NCBI RefSeq assembly: GCF_009017415.1
Contig: NC_092409.1
Span: 3,968,001 to 4,032,000 of the forward strand
Source: Aspergillus flavus
Taxonomy: Eukaryota; Ascomycota; Eurotiomycetes; Eurotiales; Aspergillaceae
Reading direction: 5' to 3'
DNA length: 64,000 nt
A program made the translations under genes and the position numbers. Shown here in pieces: positions 11,059 to 24,500 of the stretch. The notes under the pieces were generated by a model. The model was given only the letters and a program-made list of their open reading frames with translations. It was not told the origin of the DNA and did no database searches. Every line of letters begins with the position of its first letter. The first letter of the stretch is position 1.

Positions 11059-14000
11059 TTAAGTATCAGTTTCCCCGATCGCTTCAATCTCCTTCGCAAG
11101 AGCACAAATCCGGCATCCATCGCCAATTCGGTCCCGGAGAAGCCGGGCAGTGGTGACCTTGGGGCCAACCGTCCGGGATGTGGACATCGAGGGCTCGTCC
11201 AGTGTCGGTGTACGCGGTTGCCGGAACGACTTTGGAGTTTGTGTAGCTGAACGACTGTCCGGCGTGGTATCATCGGAGGGTCCAGATGCATGAATGTGGG
11301 AAAGATGGAAGATGTGTCCGCAGGCGAACCCAACAAGAATCTCTTTCTCTGCCATTACAATAACCATTAGCTTCAAGATCGAGGAAAGAAAACGGTGGAA
11401 AAAAGGAGCAAAAAGAACGACTACAAGTATAAAACGAAGATAACTCTTACCATTGGCATGGAAAGGAAGTTGACAACCTGCACATCTCCCGACTTGCGTC
11501 GGAGTATGTGCTGGTACGGAGGTCTTCTCAGTGCCGGCGTCACTCTTCACTTCGTCTTTCTCGGTTACTCCGGACAGCGTAGCTGCTGATGATGCTGGAC
11601 GCTTTTCTTCTTCAATAACATTGAACTTGATGCCTCGTCGCTGACCTCGACGTAACGTGTCCATGCCCACTGCGACCTCGCTTTGGAGGACTTTGGCGGC
11701 GCCTTGGCTGATACTTGCCTGGAGATCGTGTTCTCGGATCAAGTGCGACAGGCCCTCGCGCAGACCTTCGATTTCTAGTCCGCTAGGGATCCGTCGGACG
11801 AGCTTGATTGGGTCGATGGCTGTACCAGCCTCCACGAGGAGACCGTGGATGAAACGTGGCTTGTCCATCGAGTAGTCGAGGAGGTCCTCCCAGAGGTCGG
11901 GTTCGCCTTGGGACTTGGCGAATGAGATGGCTTGTGATACATCCTTTAATTCGGAGAGGATGAGGTTCAGGGCTCGTTTTGTTTGACCCATCTTTGATAG
12001 GAGGTAGATGAGCTCGTGTGTAAAGCGACGGCCTTCGCATATGGTGACTGCCAAGTCGAATGTGTAAGCGGTGCTAGTTTGCAAAAACTCCATCAACAAT
12101 GCACGGTCGTAGTTTGCGAAAAGCTCCACTGCTGTGTCGGCGAAAGTGTCAACTAGTGCTTTCCCTTCGTCGGCTGCCAATTTGCTCGCGGCGTCCCGGA
12201 TGTGAGCGAAGTGGCCCCTTCGGGGTTTAGTAGCGCCATGTGGTAGAGACTCTCCTCGCCAAAGAGCCCGCAGATAGAAATAGAGGAATAAAAGCCGGTT
12301 CGCTGCTTTCAGCTGGTTGACAACGGTCTCTGGACGGACAATTCCTGTATATGCTTCGCTCACGAGGAGCTTGATAGGCTCTGCTGTGAGCTCCTCCAGC
12401 TCGGATTTGGGTGCCGATTTGAGCTGCTCCTTGGACACACGGATCATGATGAACGCTGGAATATCGTCGGAGACTGCATCCAGTAAACGATGCTCTCTTG
12501 TCAAAGCCATAGCCGTATCCGCATCTTGGAGTCGGACATAACAACGTAACGCTTCACCATAGTGACCACCGGCTAGATACAGCTTAGCAAGACTATTCAT
12601 CAAGATGCGCCACTCATCCGAATCGGGTATGATAGATCCTGATCCAAGTTGCTCTTTAATGACCGATATGATTCCGGCAACATCAAATAGGTCGAACGGC
12701 CAGGAGTCTATAAGCTCACTAAACCTATGTCTGTCTTGAGTGGCATAATGGCCAAGGATGGTTTCATAGATTGCTGAAGATAGGGGTGGGTGCATATCGG
12801 TTGGAATGGCAGGTGATATTTCATCCAGCTTGTCGCGCTTGATGAAAGTCCAAGCCCAATGTTCCCAACGTGGCGCAGTATGAAGTGCTTTCACACAAAC
12901 CTCAGCCGCCTCCTTCCAGTTATCCGCCTCAACTAACTGCTGTATCCATAGCTCACCAATACGGCGCTTTTCTTGCTCGGCAACAGAAATGATTCCTCGG
13001 CCGGTGGTTGTCGTGGAAGACCTATCATCAGCTAAGAATTCGCCAAGGGTAGTTGGAGCTCTTGCCAAAGGAGCAAACATGGCATCGCTCTGTTCACTTG
13101 CAGATCCGGCTGCCTCGGGATGCTCATCGATGAGCTTCCATGCTTCCTCGTATTTCTCGTGTGCATCCAGCCAAGACAGGCGATCTGCGAGATCTCTCTT
13201 CAGTGCAACAACACAATCATACGGACTATGTATGAAGATCTTGGTCCCCACATTCCCTGAGATATCTTGTATCTCTTTAGATAAGGGCTCCTCTACAGGT
13301 ACCCGTCGGGAGGCATAAGTACTGGGTGCTCTACTAGAACCTTTGTCGCCGCTGCTAGTCGAACTGCGAATACTGGCACCCGAACTGAACAAGCGTGCAG
13401 GATACATCGTTGCATCCCAGATGCCACTCCCGAGAGCTTCCAATGTACCTTTCTGGGAAACGGATACAGTTGTCTTCCAGGGCGGTAAAACACACATATG
13501 ATAGTCGGAAGAAGTAAGATTCTCATAGCGGCTGACTGAAAGGGTATCTGCACTGAGCTCTTCTTTGGTTTCAATATCAATTATCCGAAGCTCAGGCTCT
13601 AACCCTCTTGGCCGATGACGTCCTCTGGGATGGAGGACTCCATGTTTGGACCGTTCGTCCCCTGAAGCATCCCCTTCAGCTTCGATGTAGGCGAGAACTA
13701 CCAAAAGGCTGGGAGTATATAATGAGATTCCAGATATAACACAGTCGGTCCGCAGTCTAAAGATCTGTTAAAAATCGGTCAAATCCAGGACTTCAGAGAC
13801 TTACATTGTAGAGACCTCTACAGATCCAATCCTTTGGTCTCTGTTGTTCTTGCTCGGCCGGTCAGGATAAACTTCAATTACCCAGACCGTACCACCCCAG
13901 CCCACTACTAGCTTCTCTACCCTTTCTTTGGTGGGTGTAACGGTTGTGTGGTCGTGGAGAGATGTCTCGCCTTTGTGCTTCGGCGTCTCCTCGCTATCAA

Positions 14001-15230
14001 GCGCGGCGTCGTCAACCCATTCAGCGCGAGCCTTCCAAACACTAGACATCTCTTCCCATCCAGGACGGTTGGGGCGGTCAATGTGACTGATGCGTTTCCA
14101 GGCATATTCTGAGTCAGATGAATCTAAGTGAAGGTTTGATCGCATGATTTTGATTCCTTCTTCATTGACCCAGACGACGAATTTCCCAGACAATGACCAT
14201 TTTATCGTGCTAATAGCTCCTTCGCCACTATGTAATATGGTATCCTTGCCGGTGTTGCTCCCAAGGCCAATAGAGCCAAGCCAGCTCGTAGCTGCAGCTG
14301 CAGCACCCCCCATCGTTGTCGAATTCGTACTTGCCCCCACTCGGCCACCAGTAGTAAGAATCAGGTCACCTGCCCGGCCACCGGATAAGAATGTTCTGTC
14401 ACTTTTGTACTCTGGTGATAGTGCGACAGCTTGTACAGGCCGGCCAAAGTTGCGCAAGAGAACGTCTTTGGGATCCACAAGAGACGCAACACACACATTA
14501 CCATCTATGGAAGACGTCGCTATATATATCGAGTTTGAGGGTGTAGAGGATAGCGCTGGGTGTGTGTTCGGCCTTGGCCTGCCCCGAAGGCTGGAAGCGC
14601 CGGACGATGGTCTGGAGTTGTGGTCCTGTGCTTCATGAAGCCTAATGCTGTCGGGTTTAATGTTCGGTAACGGTGGAGGGAATGGCGAGACCGATATAGA
14701 AGTGACGCTAGCAGAGTGTGCATGGTACACACGGAGAGATTGGAACAGAGGTAGTGACAACGCATGCTGTTGGATGTTAGTTGTGAAATGTGCCTGAGTT
14801 GGCAGCCGGGCAACATACAATATTACCGTTATGCGTTCCAATTATCTAGACAAATTCTCAGCTTCAGCTAGCATCATCATAATCACAGAAATCATACCAG
14901 CTTGTCTCCAGCAGCGAGGAAAGAGCTCGTTGCATCTCCGTTGCGGTACACCGCTCCCAAATGCTTCGTCAAGTACGCATATTTCAGGTGTGGCTCCTCT
15001 TCCTCCTCCTCGTCCTCTATTTCCTCTTCCTCTTCACTATTATCCTCATGCTCATTGTCATCTTGGCCCTCGTCCTCGTTGTGCTCGTGCTCGTGCTCAT
15101 TTCCTGCCAATCGATCTGGGTGATTGGGGTGGGTACTGGACTTGTGAACGTTCTGTCCGGCCGATACCTCCAAGTCGGAGCCATCCTGACGGATATCATC
15201 CGTCGCCTCAGTCGCGCCAGGCGCGTCCAT
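11059..15230 (-). CDS. Vps41, HOPS vacuolar tethering complex subunit
   Basis: Vps41 is the HOPS subunit that links AP-3 vesicles and Rab7/Ypt7 to vacuole fusion. The reconstructed protein is about 1,300 residues. Exon 1 (from 15230) encodes a highly acidic region with HEHEHN and Glu/Asp runs, then PHLKYAYLTKHLGAVYRNGDATSSFLAAGDKL. A 27-nt exon (14819-14845) encodes IIGTHNGNI, followed by an exon beginning HALSLPLFQSLRVYHAHSAS; these form the N-terminal WD40-like propeller. The middle is alpha-solenoid/CLH type, including LAKLYLAGGHYGEALRCYVR. The C-terminus has a RING-like zinc module: CAGCQLPFHAN, then FACGHIFHLSH, then CRICA. A 102-nt stopless intron at 11349-11450 splits this module. An intron near 13705-13800 separates the propeller from the solenoid. 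The gene is divergent from the DUF155 gene across 319 bases. Confidence 0.92.
11349..11450 (-). other. Stopless 102-nt intron inside the Vps41 RING-like module
   Basis: Reading the minus strand, GTAAGAG follows CATGCCAATG and the intron ends at ATGGCAG before AGAAAGAG. Removal joins LPFHAN to EKEILVGFACGH, which fits the family. The intron length is a multiple of three and has no stop in the gene's frame, so an unspliced message would add 34 mostly hydrophobic residues between the first and second zinc-ligand groups. Confidence 0.8.
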
Positions 15231-15549
15231 GGCGAGAGCCTTTACCGTACCTGATGGAGCTATGCTGGAGTGTCACCGATGCAAGAAAGCATGTCCGGGA
15301 TGTTGGGGTATGTCGGGGGACCGGTTACTAAGCACCACCTCTAACTGATTTCAGGTTAGCTCCAGTTACATCACCGAGAGCCAGTTCTTTTACTTCCGCA
15401 GAACCGCCGCGGTCTCTCAAACTTAATTGACTTCAGTCAGATCTTCAACGGCCGACCGTGTTTGTCATGGCACTAGAATTCAATTAGGTATTGACATAAC
15501 TATCTTAATTTCTACTTTGCCAAAGTTTTCGTTTCTTCCAATTGCGTAA
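15231..15549. promoter_or_regulatory. Shared divergent promoter, vps41 / DUF155 gene
   Basis: Only 319 bases separate the two start codons, which point away from each other, so both promoters must lie here or overlap the genes. I did not identify a specific operator. Confidence 0.6.
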
Positions 15550-16925
15550 ATGTTCGCAAAACCCTTCGTTGGCTCCATTTGCAAAAGACCCGCAGTGACC
15601 AGGCTTGTGAAGCAGCCCCGGAGCCAATACCTTCATGCCACATCACCCTTCAGCCTCCCTCGACGCAAGGACTTCTTCTCTTCCAATGCGTACCTGACGC
15701 AGAAACAATCAAAAGCTGGAGATGTGAGCGAGGAGCCAGGGCAAGAATTCCAGAAGCAACGGAGAAGAGGAGGCAGATCGCCGGCAGCGCCAACCTCGTT
15801 ACGGAGAGTTGCGGTTGAGGCACAAAGATCAAAAGATGGCATTCTCTCCAAAGCTATGCTCAAAGAGCAAGGGCTCTATCAAACAAAGGTTCTAATCAAC
15901 GTGTCTCGATAGTACTCTCAATCGCTGATTTTTTGATTCATGAGCGACAGGTTGTGACGGCTTATGCGGTGGCCGAACAATTCAACATCCGCAAAGCGCG
16001 GGAAATTCTTCAAGAGAAAGGCTATGAGCCAGATCCATTTGATACCGGCCTTTACCCCCAGGTGGTTCATGTTCAGGTCCCTCTAGACTCCATTCGCCGC
16101 GTTAGCAACCCGGCCACCACGGATTTAGCTCCCAACGAAGTTGGCGATATTTTCGTTTTCCCCTCGGGTACCGTTGTGGCGTGGTCTCTCCCGGAAGGCT
16201 TCACGTCTTTCCTCGCAACTAGGACCTTACTACCTGCAGCCGAAAGACCTCATCTTGATAGCTTGGAGACGGAAGATCTCGAGTATGTGGAGGATCCGCA
16301 ACGAGATAGCAGCAGCATAAAGGGCGATACCATTATCCTAGGCACCAAACCAAGCAACAATGAAACAAGCCCGCAGCTTGATCGACAGCCTGTGGATACG
16401 GTTTTAACAAAAGTGGCATTCTCCTCTGGGCTGGCTCGGAGCACAAAATTGGCAGTGTTGGAAACACTCCTGTCAAATTATTTCGAATCAACTAGATCAA
16501 TACCTACACTATTGTCACAAGGCTCTCGCCTTCCATACACAAGAGACTTTATCCTTCGAAAGACAGGGCAGTTATTGAGCGTACGTGCCCAGTTGAATCT
16601 TTATTCAGAGCTCACGGACTCCTTACCGGACCTCTTCTGGGATAGCCGGCATGAACTTGGGTTGGAGGGATACTACGAACAGGTAGGAAGAGCGTTGGAT
16701 GTCGGAATTCGCATCAAGCTCTTGAATGAAAAGATGGATTATGCGCAGGAGATAGCAAGCGTCCTCCGGGAGAGGCTAAGTGAGACACACGGACTGCGGC
16801 TTGAATGGATCATCATCCTCCTCATCGCAGTTGAAGTCAGCTTTGAGGTTCTGAGAATGTGGAAAGAGCGAGCCCATGAGCAAGAGTTACAGAAGGAAAA
16901 GGCTATAGATGCGGTGAAATCTTGA
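15550..16925 (+). CDS. Mitochondrial RMND1/DUF155-family inner-membrane protein
   Basis: Two exons (15550 to about 15888, and about 15952 to 16925) give roughly 437 residues. The N-terminus (MFAKPFVGSICKRPAVTRLVKQPRSQ) is rich in Arg/Lys/Ser with no acidic residues, as in a mitochondrial presequence. The DUF155 core starts around VVTAYAVAEQFNIRKAREIL and includes GDIFVFPSGTVVAWSLPE, KVAFSSGLARSTKLAVLE and TGQLLSVRAQLNLYSEL. A C-terminal hydrophobic helix (LEWIIILLIAVEVSFEVL) precedes a charged tail, the usual layout of yeast Rmd1/Mrx10 and human RMND1. Those proteins are tied to mitochondrial translation and mitoribosome anchoring; that role is taken from the family. Exact family member (Mrx10-like or Rmd1-like) is not resolved, but the presequence favours the mitochondrial type. 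Confidence 0.85.
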
Positions 16926-17549
16926 TAGCCTGCAAATGTGTGTATATGTATATATATAAACGACCTAACCTTACATGATACCCCTCTCTTTTTTTTTGGA
17001 TGATTTCGAACTCCATTCTATACATAAAAATCAACCTTGTCATGTGATGGGGTCAGTTTTAACCCGTACCAATATGTTGAGATATAGGCCCTTACATATC
17101 AATACCGGCGGAATAGAAATCCGCCGGACCTTTGCTATGTTTGACGGCTGGTACCGGGTATAAGAGAAAGGGAAGAAAACAAAATCCATTGAACGAGGGT
17201 GCCAGAAACCAGGAAAGCAGTCTGGTCATGAGATTGGTTATCAATAGTTGGGAACTTCTATAGCTTCTCCAGAATCTCCACAACTTAGCTCAGTTAAGGT
17301 TATCTAGCTTCATTAGCCTATCAGCTGACGGATCACATGTGGCGATCCAACTTAGTCATCGGTCATAGGATCACGGGGTACGACGTCTATCTCGAGCTAT
17401 CTTATTTATGTCCTGTCATCTACTTCTCCTATTCATCTAATCGAGTAAACTGCAACAGATACTTGTTTTAGCTCACCACTCCAAGTCCTTGAGAGGAGCT
17501 AGAGCGCGAAATACGCCAACTTCCCTACTAGCAGTAGTATATTACCAGG
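16926..17549. other. Intergenic: DUF155 3' end to RNase T2 promoter
   Basis: About 620 bases without a supported gene. A short TATATA-rich stretch near 16940-16960 follows the DUF155 stop. The remainder is probably the RNase T2 promoter. Confidence 0.5.
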
Positions 17550-19113
17550 ATGCTACAAGGAATTCCAGGGCCACAGCAGGTGCTAACCGCCTTGACGGGG
17601 ACCCTGGGACTTTCAAGTCTCCTTGGACCCGAAATTGAATCTTCACAGAGAATCTTTCAGCACTGCTCTAAGGCTGAACTGAGCTGCGCGACTCCGTATC
17701 ATGGCCAGGACAAATGCTGCTTCAACTATCCCGGGGGCCAGTTCCTTCAATCGCAGTTTTGGGACGCCGACCCGGCCATTGGACCGGAGAATTCCTGGAC
17801 TATCCATGGCTTATGGTGAGACTCTTACTAGGGGGATTGATGTGTGTAACTGGAACACTGATTCCTGGCTTTTTCCAGGCCAGATTACTGTAATGGAGGT
17901 TACCCTCAATTCTGTGATTCAAAAAGGCGGTATAGCAACATCTCCCTGATTCTGACTGACTCAGGTAGAGGGGACCTTCTGGATGAGATGCGAACTTTCT
18001 GGAAAGACTGGAAGGGCGACGACCCGAATCTGTGGGAGCATGAGTGGAACAAACATGGAACATGCATCAGTACCCTAGAGACTCACTGCTACGACATATA
18101 CTACCCGCAACAGGAAGTGGTGGACTACTTTGATAAGACAGTGGAGCTCTTTCACGGATTGCCTACACACGAGGTTCGTGTGCCTGTAAAGCTTTGGATT
18201 CCGTATCGCACCTCCGCGACTAGATAACTAATTCTTACTAGATCCTTGCCGGTGCTGGGATTGTTCCTTCTTACACAGAGACCTACTCCCTAAGCGAGAT
18301 CCACGACGCTCTAGTGAAGGCCCATGGGGCCGAAGTGGTGGTTAGATGCCGCCACCACAACCTGAACGAGGCTTGCTATTTCTTCAATGTCGCCGGGCCT
18401 TTGCAAACGGGGAAATTCATCCCTGCCAACCCAGGTTTGCTACCCTAGTCTCATTCCAATTACCTAGAAAGGTATACGATGTCTAACCGCCCACACTAGA
18501 TGGTCAAACATCCAACTGCCCTTCCAAGGGTATCCGGTATCAGCCAAAGACACCTCGAAAAGATGAACCAACCAAAACACGAGGACCCTCGGAGCCAACA
18601 AGTACCGGTACACCGAACTCGAAAAGAGGGAACCTGATCGTCACAACACAAGGCCAACAAAGAGGCTGTATAATCAGCCGCGGAACCTGGTTCACAGCAG
18701 GGACCTGTGCAACGTTCCGAATTGAAAAGGCTTCTGGTTTGTCTTCTACATCTCGTTGTACACGTAAGCAAAGTACAATTCCCTGAAAATGCGCTAACGA
18801 GATACACATCGTAGACGAGACATTCACATTGCAGTCCAGTAAGGGCAAGTGTTCTTTTGAAAAAGACACGTTCAGCTGCGGTCCTCGGATCAGGAACCCA
18901 GTTGAGTTCAGTGTAAGTGTTTTGATCTGCCATACTTCTTTTCCAACTCAATTCTCACATTTCTTCTAGTTCCAGGATGGCAAGCTCTCTTACCGGGGAA
19001 ATACGACCTTCTTCGCGGACAAGGCACCTAAAGGCCCTACAAAGAGCAAAATCTATGCGTCGGAAGAGGAACACCCGATTGAGCTGACGATATCATGGAG
19101 AGGAAGTCATTAA
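17550..19113 (+). CDS. RNase T2 family ribonuclease, Rny1-like with C-terminal extension
   Basis: About 420 residues from six exons. Both catalytic signatures are intact: CAS1 as WTIHGLW (joined to PDYC across an intron near 17816-17877) and CAS2 as EHEWNKHGTC, each with its histidine. Many cysteines (SKAELSCATPYHGQDKCC, FCDSKRR, TLETHCYD) match the disulphide pattern of secreted T2 enzymes. After the catalytic core, a Pro/Thr/Ser-rich linker (KTPRKDEPTKTRGPSEPTS) leads to a domain of about 100 residues ending ELTISWRGSH, the extra domain seen in yeast Rny1. T2 enzymes cleave single-stranded RNA via 2',3'-cyclic phosphates in the vacuole or outside the cell. The N-terminus (VLTALTGTLGLSSLLG) is only moderately hydrophobic, so secretion is likely but not certain. 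Introns also lie at about 18176-18240, 18436-18499, 18734-18814 and 18914-18969. Confidence 0.88.
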
Positions 19114-19872
19114 CGGCTCCTGTTTCCGTGTTTTTGCCCTGCATTGCATGATGTGACCGGGTATTATTTGTGTTATACTACTTAGGCATGGTTTATAGAA
19201 CCCTATAGATTGATTACTGAAACATAGACGTTTCCAGACTCACTATAACCGAAATGCTCTTTACATGTAAATCTCTTTTGTTTTGTTTTGTTTTGTTTTA
19301 TTCAGTGGATCTATTGCAGGCCTAAAGTACAGGTGGGAATGGCCACCAAGAAAGACGATGTACCCAACAGAGAAAGTTCATACCCATTTAGTACAGTCTC
19401 GAGTCTTCAAAAGCAAATCACATGAACGTCATATAAACTCGTGAATAAAAGGAACGAAGGAATATAAGGCGTGAAGCATAACAAAGGAAAGGATGACCTG
19501 CAGAACTCCGTAAAAATTGTCAAAAGTCTTTCCCACAAGTCCCAGAAGTTGTCGTACATCGCTGAGCAAGTCACATAAAAGCAAAATGAAAATAAAGCCA
19601 CATTGAGATGAAAAAGAAAGATCGAAATGCCCGAAAAGTTCTGTCACAGATGTCGTTGGTAGTGGAAGTTGATCGTTGAAAAGTTTTGATGAGTCGTAAA
19701 TTGTACATAGTTTCGTCGCGCCATTTTTTAAAGTTCGTTTGTCATATACATGGTTTCCAGTCGTCTATATCTCAGTCATGAAATTTGCTCACATTCACCA
19801 TTATTCGAGTGTCGTTGCGTCGTCAGTCTCCATCAGTCTTTTCATGTCTATAAAATCTCCTTTGAGAGTGCT
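19114..19872. other. Convergent intergenic region with TTTTG repeat
   Basis: Between the RNase T2 stop and the stop of the Ace2-like gene. It probably holds both 3' UTRs. Four tandem TTTTG units lie at 19276-19295. Short frames at 19407-19990 are AT-rich and partly antisense to the neighbouring gene; I do not regard them as genes. Confidence 0.5.
19276..19300. repeat. TTTTG pentanucleotide microsatellite
   Basis: Four perfect TTTTG units followed by one TTTTA. It lies about 160 bases after the RNase T2 stop and is probably in the 3' flank. Confidence 0.8.
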
Positions 19873-22188
19873 TCACTCCAAGAAGAATTCCCTTGTCATA
19901 ACGTCCGATGGTTGTTCGTCCATCTGGAACTGGAAAGCAAAGAAATCGTCACTCATTGAGGGACCGTTAGAGAAACCTTTGCTTTGAAACAAATCCATGC
20001 CGTTGTCAAAAGCGGGACCGTTCACGTAATCAGGGAATGCCGCCATGTCAGGGTCGGTTAAGCCAGGGAACTCGTGCTTGCTGAAGCTTGTAGATGGATC
20101 TTGGTTGATGAAGATGTCTAGGTCTGAGCCATTTGATGATTCGGTCAAAGTGGGCACGGTGTGTGGAGAAGATAGGGCATGAGTTGTTGAGTTTGTAGCG
20201 TTTGTGTAGGGGCAGGCTTCAGGGTCCGAAATTAAAGGTAGACCGGATTCTTCAATGATCCTTTCCAGAGGTCGTTTAGATGGAGACAATGGTGGCATTT
20301 CATCCTCAGTGCTGGGTGTAATCGATCGCTGGCTGTGGGCAGGTGATGGTCTGTTTCTTATGCTACCGCCAGGAGAGGCGGGAGGTGTGAAAGTCAGGAC
20401 CTCAGGGGGCAATGAATAATTAACATTGCTGAACATTGGCATTTCTCCCACCGGACTAGAACCCTGCAGGCTCATGTTTTCGAAGACTTCCGAGGGCGGC
20501 GAATTGTGCGAAGTGTCTGATCCAGAAGAGTCAAATGACGACTTTTCGGCGATTTTCTGGCGCGTCCTGGAGGATTTCTCTTGTCTTTCATCCATTTCAG
20601 GCCGGTGCTTTCTCGGACGACCGCGTTTGGTGGTCTTGCGCACGATACCCTTGTAGCCGCCAATACACATGCCGCGTTGCCGATGCCGAGTCAAGGCATC
20701 ATGTCGGGCGAACACATTACCACAGAGGCATTCATATGGTTTGTCACCGGTATGTATCTTGGCGTGGCGCTTAAGGTCGTGTCCGCGGACGAAGCATTTA
20801 TCGCAGTGATCACACTTGTACTGGCGATCTCCAAGATGTGTTTGGACATGGGACTTGATGTTCTCTTTCCTTCCGAACCGGCGTTCGCAACCGGGGTGTA
20901 GGCATACCCATTTTCCATCTTCTGGGTCAGGGCCATGAATGTATGACGCTATCTCGTCAATGGTGACACCAGTTTCTTTAATAGAGGCATGGACCCGGGC
21001 GTCAAGATTAAGGCTGTCAATAGATGCTACCCTTGGAGAAAGCTTGGGTTTGGCCGAGCTCGGGGGCGCACTTGGGGTCTTCTTTGGAGTCATACGGCTA
21101 GGTGTTGCAGGGTAAATAGGAATCTTCTGCGCCTTACCACTGTCTGCAAGGTGCGGCATGGAGACAAGGTCTGGTGACGAATTGAAAGGGGATGTTGCTG
21201 ACGACGACGATGTTGAAGAGTGGCTAGATGAAAAACTTTCAGACTTTGACATTTCAAAACTGGAACCCTGCTGGCAGTTAAACACATCGAAACTATCCAC
21301 CTCGAAGGATGCTGTATTTGGGGGAGAGGGCATATCAATCTTTTGCTGGGAGAAGGTCGTCCCAGCCACTCCTTGAAGAGACTTAGCACGTTGCATGTAC
21401 GACGGCTGGGCTGAAACGGGAACAGACAATCTCTGCTCCTTGGTGGGGGTTGGCTGCATGTCGCCACCATACTGCACAAGATCCACTGTTTTCTTGAATG
21501 GTGTTGTCGCAGGGGTAATGGGAAGGTAGTCTTTAAGTTTCATCAGTGGGGCTTGTCTCCTGTAAGTAATATCAGGGCACTTACGTGCAGGTTTCGGCGT
21601 ATGTGGTCTTTGCGCGGGACTGACATCCGACTGCACTGATAGTCGTCTCATATCTGCAGGGATTGCGTTGGTCTGGTGCGGAAGTCCCGTTGGGAGGTTG
21701 TCGTGTGGGTAGAAATCCCAAGCGCCATTCTCCATGAGCTGTGCTTGCTGCAACTGCTGTTGCTGAATCAGATTGAGATGGAGGTTCATCGGCCGACTCT
21801 CCAGCGCCGGGGTCTCGGCCTTGGCGAAGGCTGGGCTCATGTATCCCATACTTGGTTGGGTTTGCAATTCTTCAGGACTGAAAGTCTGGCACTCAGGCAT
21901 CATGGGCATGGGTGTCGGTTGCGCCGAACGAGCATAGTGTTGCTGTTGCATTACCAGGGGACCTGTTGCGTTAGTATTTAGAAGGTTACCATCTTGCACG
22001 GTCTGCGATCGTTGCATGTGTAGAGACCTCTGGTCTAGGCTCTGGCCGCGACGGTGAGCATGGTATCGGTGCATTGCCTGGGCAGGAAGACTGGGGACTT
22101 TGGCGGCATCAAGAGCGGAAGGTGTTGAAATCTGCCGCCGATGTTGTCGATGTCGTTCCTGTAGATTGCGATGTGGGTTCGATAACAT
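19873..22188 (-). CDS. Ace2/Swi5-type C2H2 zinc-finger transcription factor
   Basis: A single exon of about 771 residues starting at the ATG of MLSNPHRNLQERHRQHRR. Three C2H2-type fingers lie at about residues 420-505: CLHPGCERRFGRKENIKSHVQTH, CDHCDKCFVRGHDLKRHAKIH and the atypical CLCGNVFARHDALTRHRQRGMC. This finger arrangement and the following KRGRPRKHRPEMDE basic block are typical of yeast Ace2/Swi5 and their Aspergillus homologues. The N-terminus is Gln/Met/Pro-rich with short Q runs; the C-terminus is Ser/Pro-rich with many SP/TP sites, fitting CDK-type control. In yeasts these factors drive daughter-cell and septum-degrading genes, including chitinases; in Aspergillus they affect conidiation and pigmentation. 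A GH18 chitinase lies 2.3 kb away, but a regulatory link is only a guess. Confidence 0.88.
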   Translation of the reverse strand: MLSNPHRNLQERHRQHRRQISTPSALDAAKVPSLPAQAMHRYHAHRRGQSLDQRSLHMQRSQTVQDGNLLNTNATGPLVMQQQHYARSAQPTPMPMMPECQTFSPEELQTQPSMGYMSPAFAKAETPALESRPMNLHLNLIQQQQLQQAQLMENGAWDFYPHDNLPTGLPHQTNAIPADMRRLSVQSDVSPAQRPHTPKPARKCPDITYRRQAPLMKLKDYLPITPATTPFKKTVDLVQYGGDMQPTPTKEQRLSVPVSAQPSYMQRAKSLQGVAGTTFSQQKIDMPSPPNTASFEVDSFDVFNCQQGSSFEMSKSESFSSSHSSTSSSSATSPFNSSPDLVSMPHLADSGKAQKIPIYPATPSRMTPKKTPSAPPSSAKPKLSPRVASIDSLNLDARVHASIKETGVTIDEIASYIHGPDPEDGKWVCLHPGCERRFGRKENIKSHVQTHLGDRQYKCDHCDKCFVRGHDLKRHAKIHTGDKPYECLCGNVFARHDALTRHRQRGMCIGGYKGIVRKTTKRGRPRKHRPEMDERQEKSSRTRQKIAEKSSFDSSGSDTSHNSPPSEVFENMSLQGSSPVGEMPMFSNVNYSLPPEVLTFTPPASPGGSIRNRPSPAHSQRSITPSTEDEMPPLSPSKRPLERIIEESGLPLISDPEACPYTNATNSTTHALSSPHTVPTLTESSNGSDLDIFINQDPSTSFSKHEFPGLTDPDMAAFPDYVNGPAFDNGMDLFQSKGFSNGPSMSDDFFAFQFQMDEQPSDVMTREFFLE

Positions 22189-24264
<2,076 letters not shown>

Positions 24265-24500
24265 TAAGGCAATTTCGGTGGATTTAGATTGGTGGATATT
24301 AGGTTGAGGAGCATGGGTTACCATAGTCCGATAGGAGCCTTGAAAATGAAATAAAAATTCGAAACACTCGTCCCATGGCTTGGATCTAAATCTAACGATG
24401 CGTAAAGTATATATATATGTGCATTGAAGACCACGGCAAGAACATGCAAATTCGACAAGGAACAAGACTGTCGTATACTGGGGGTATCTCAAACTTAGGT

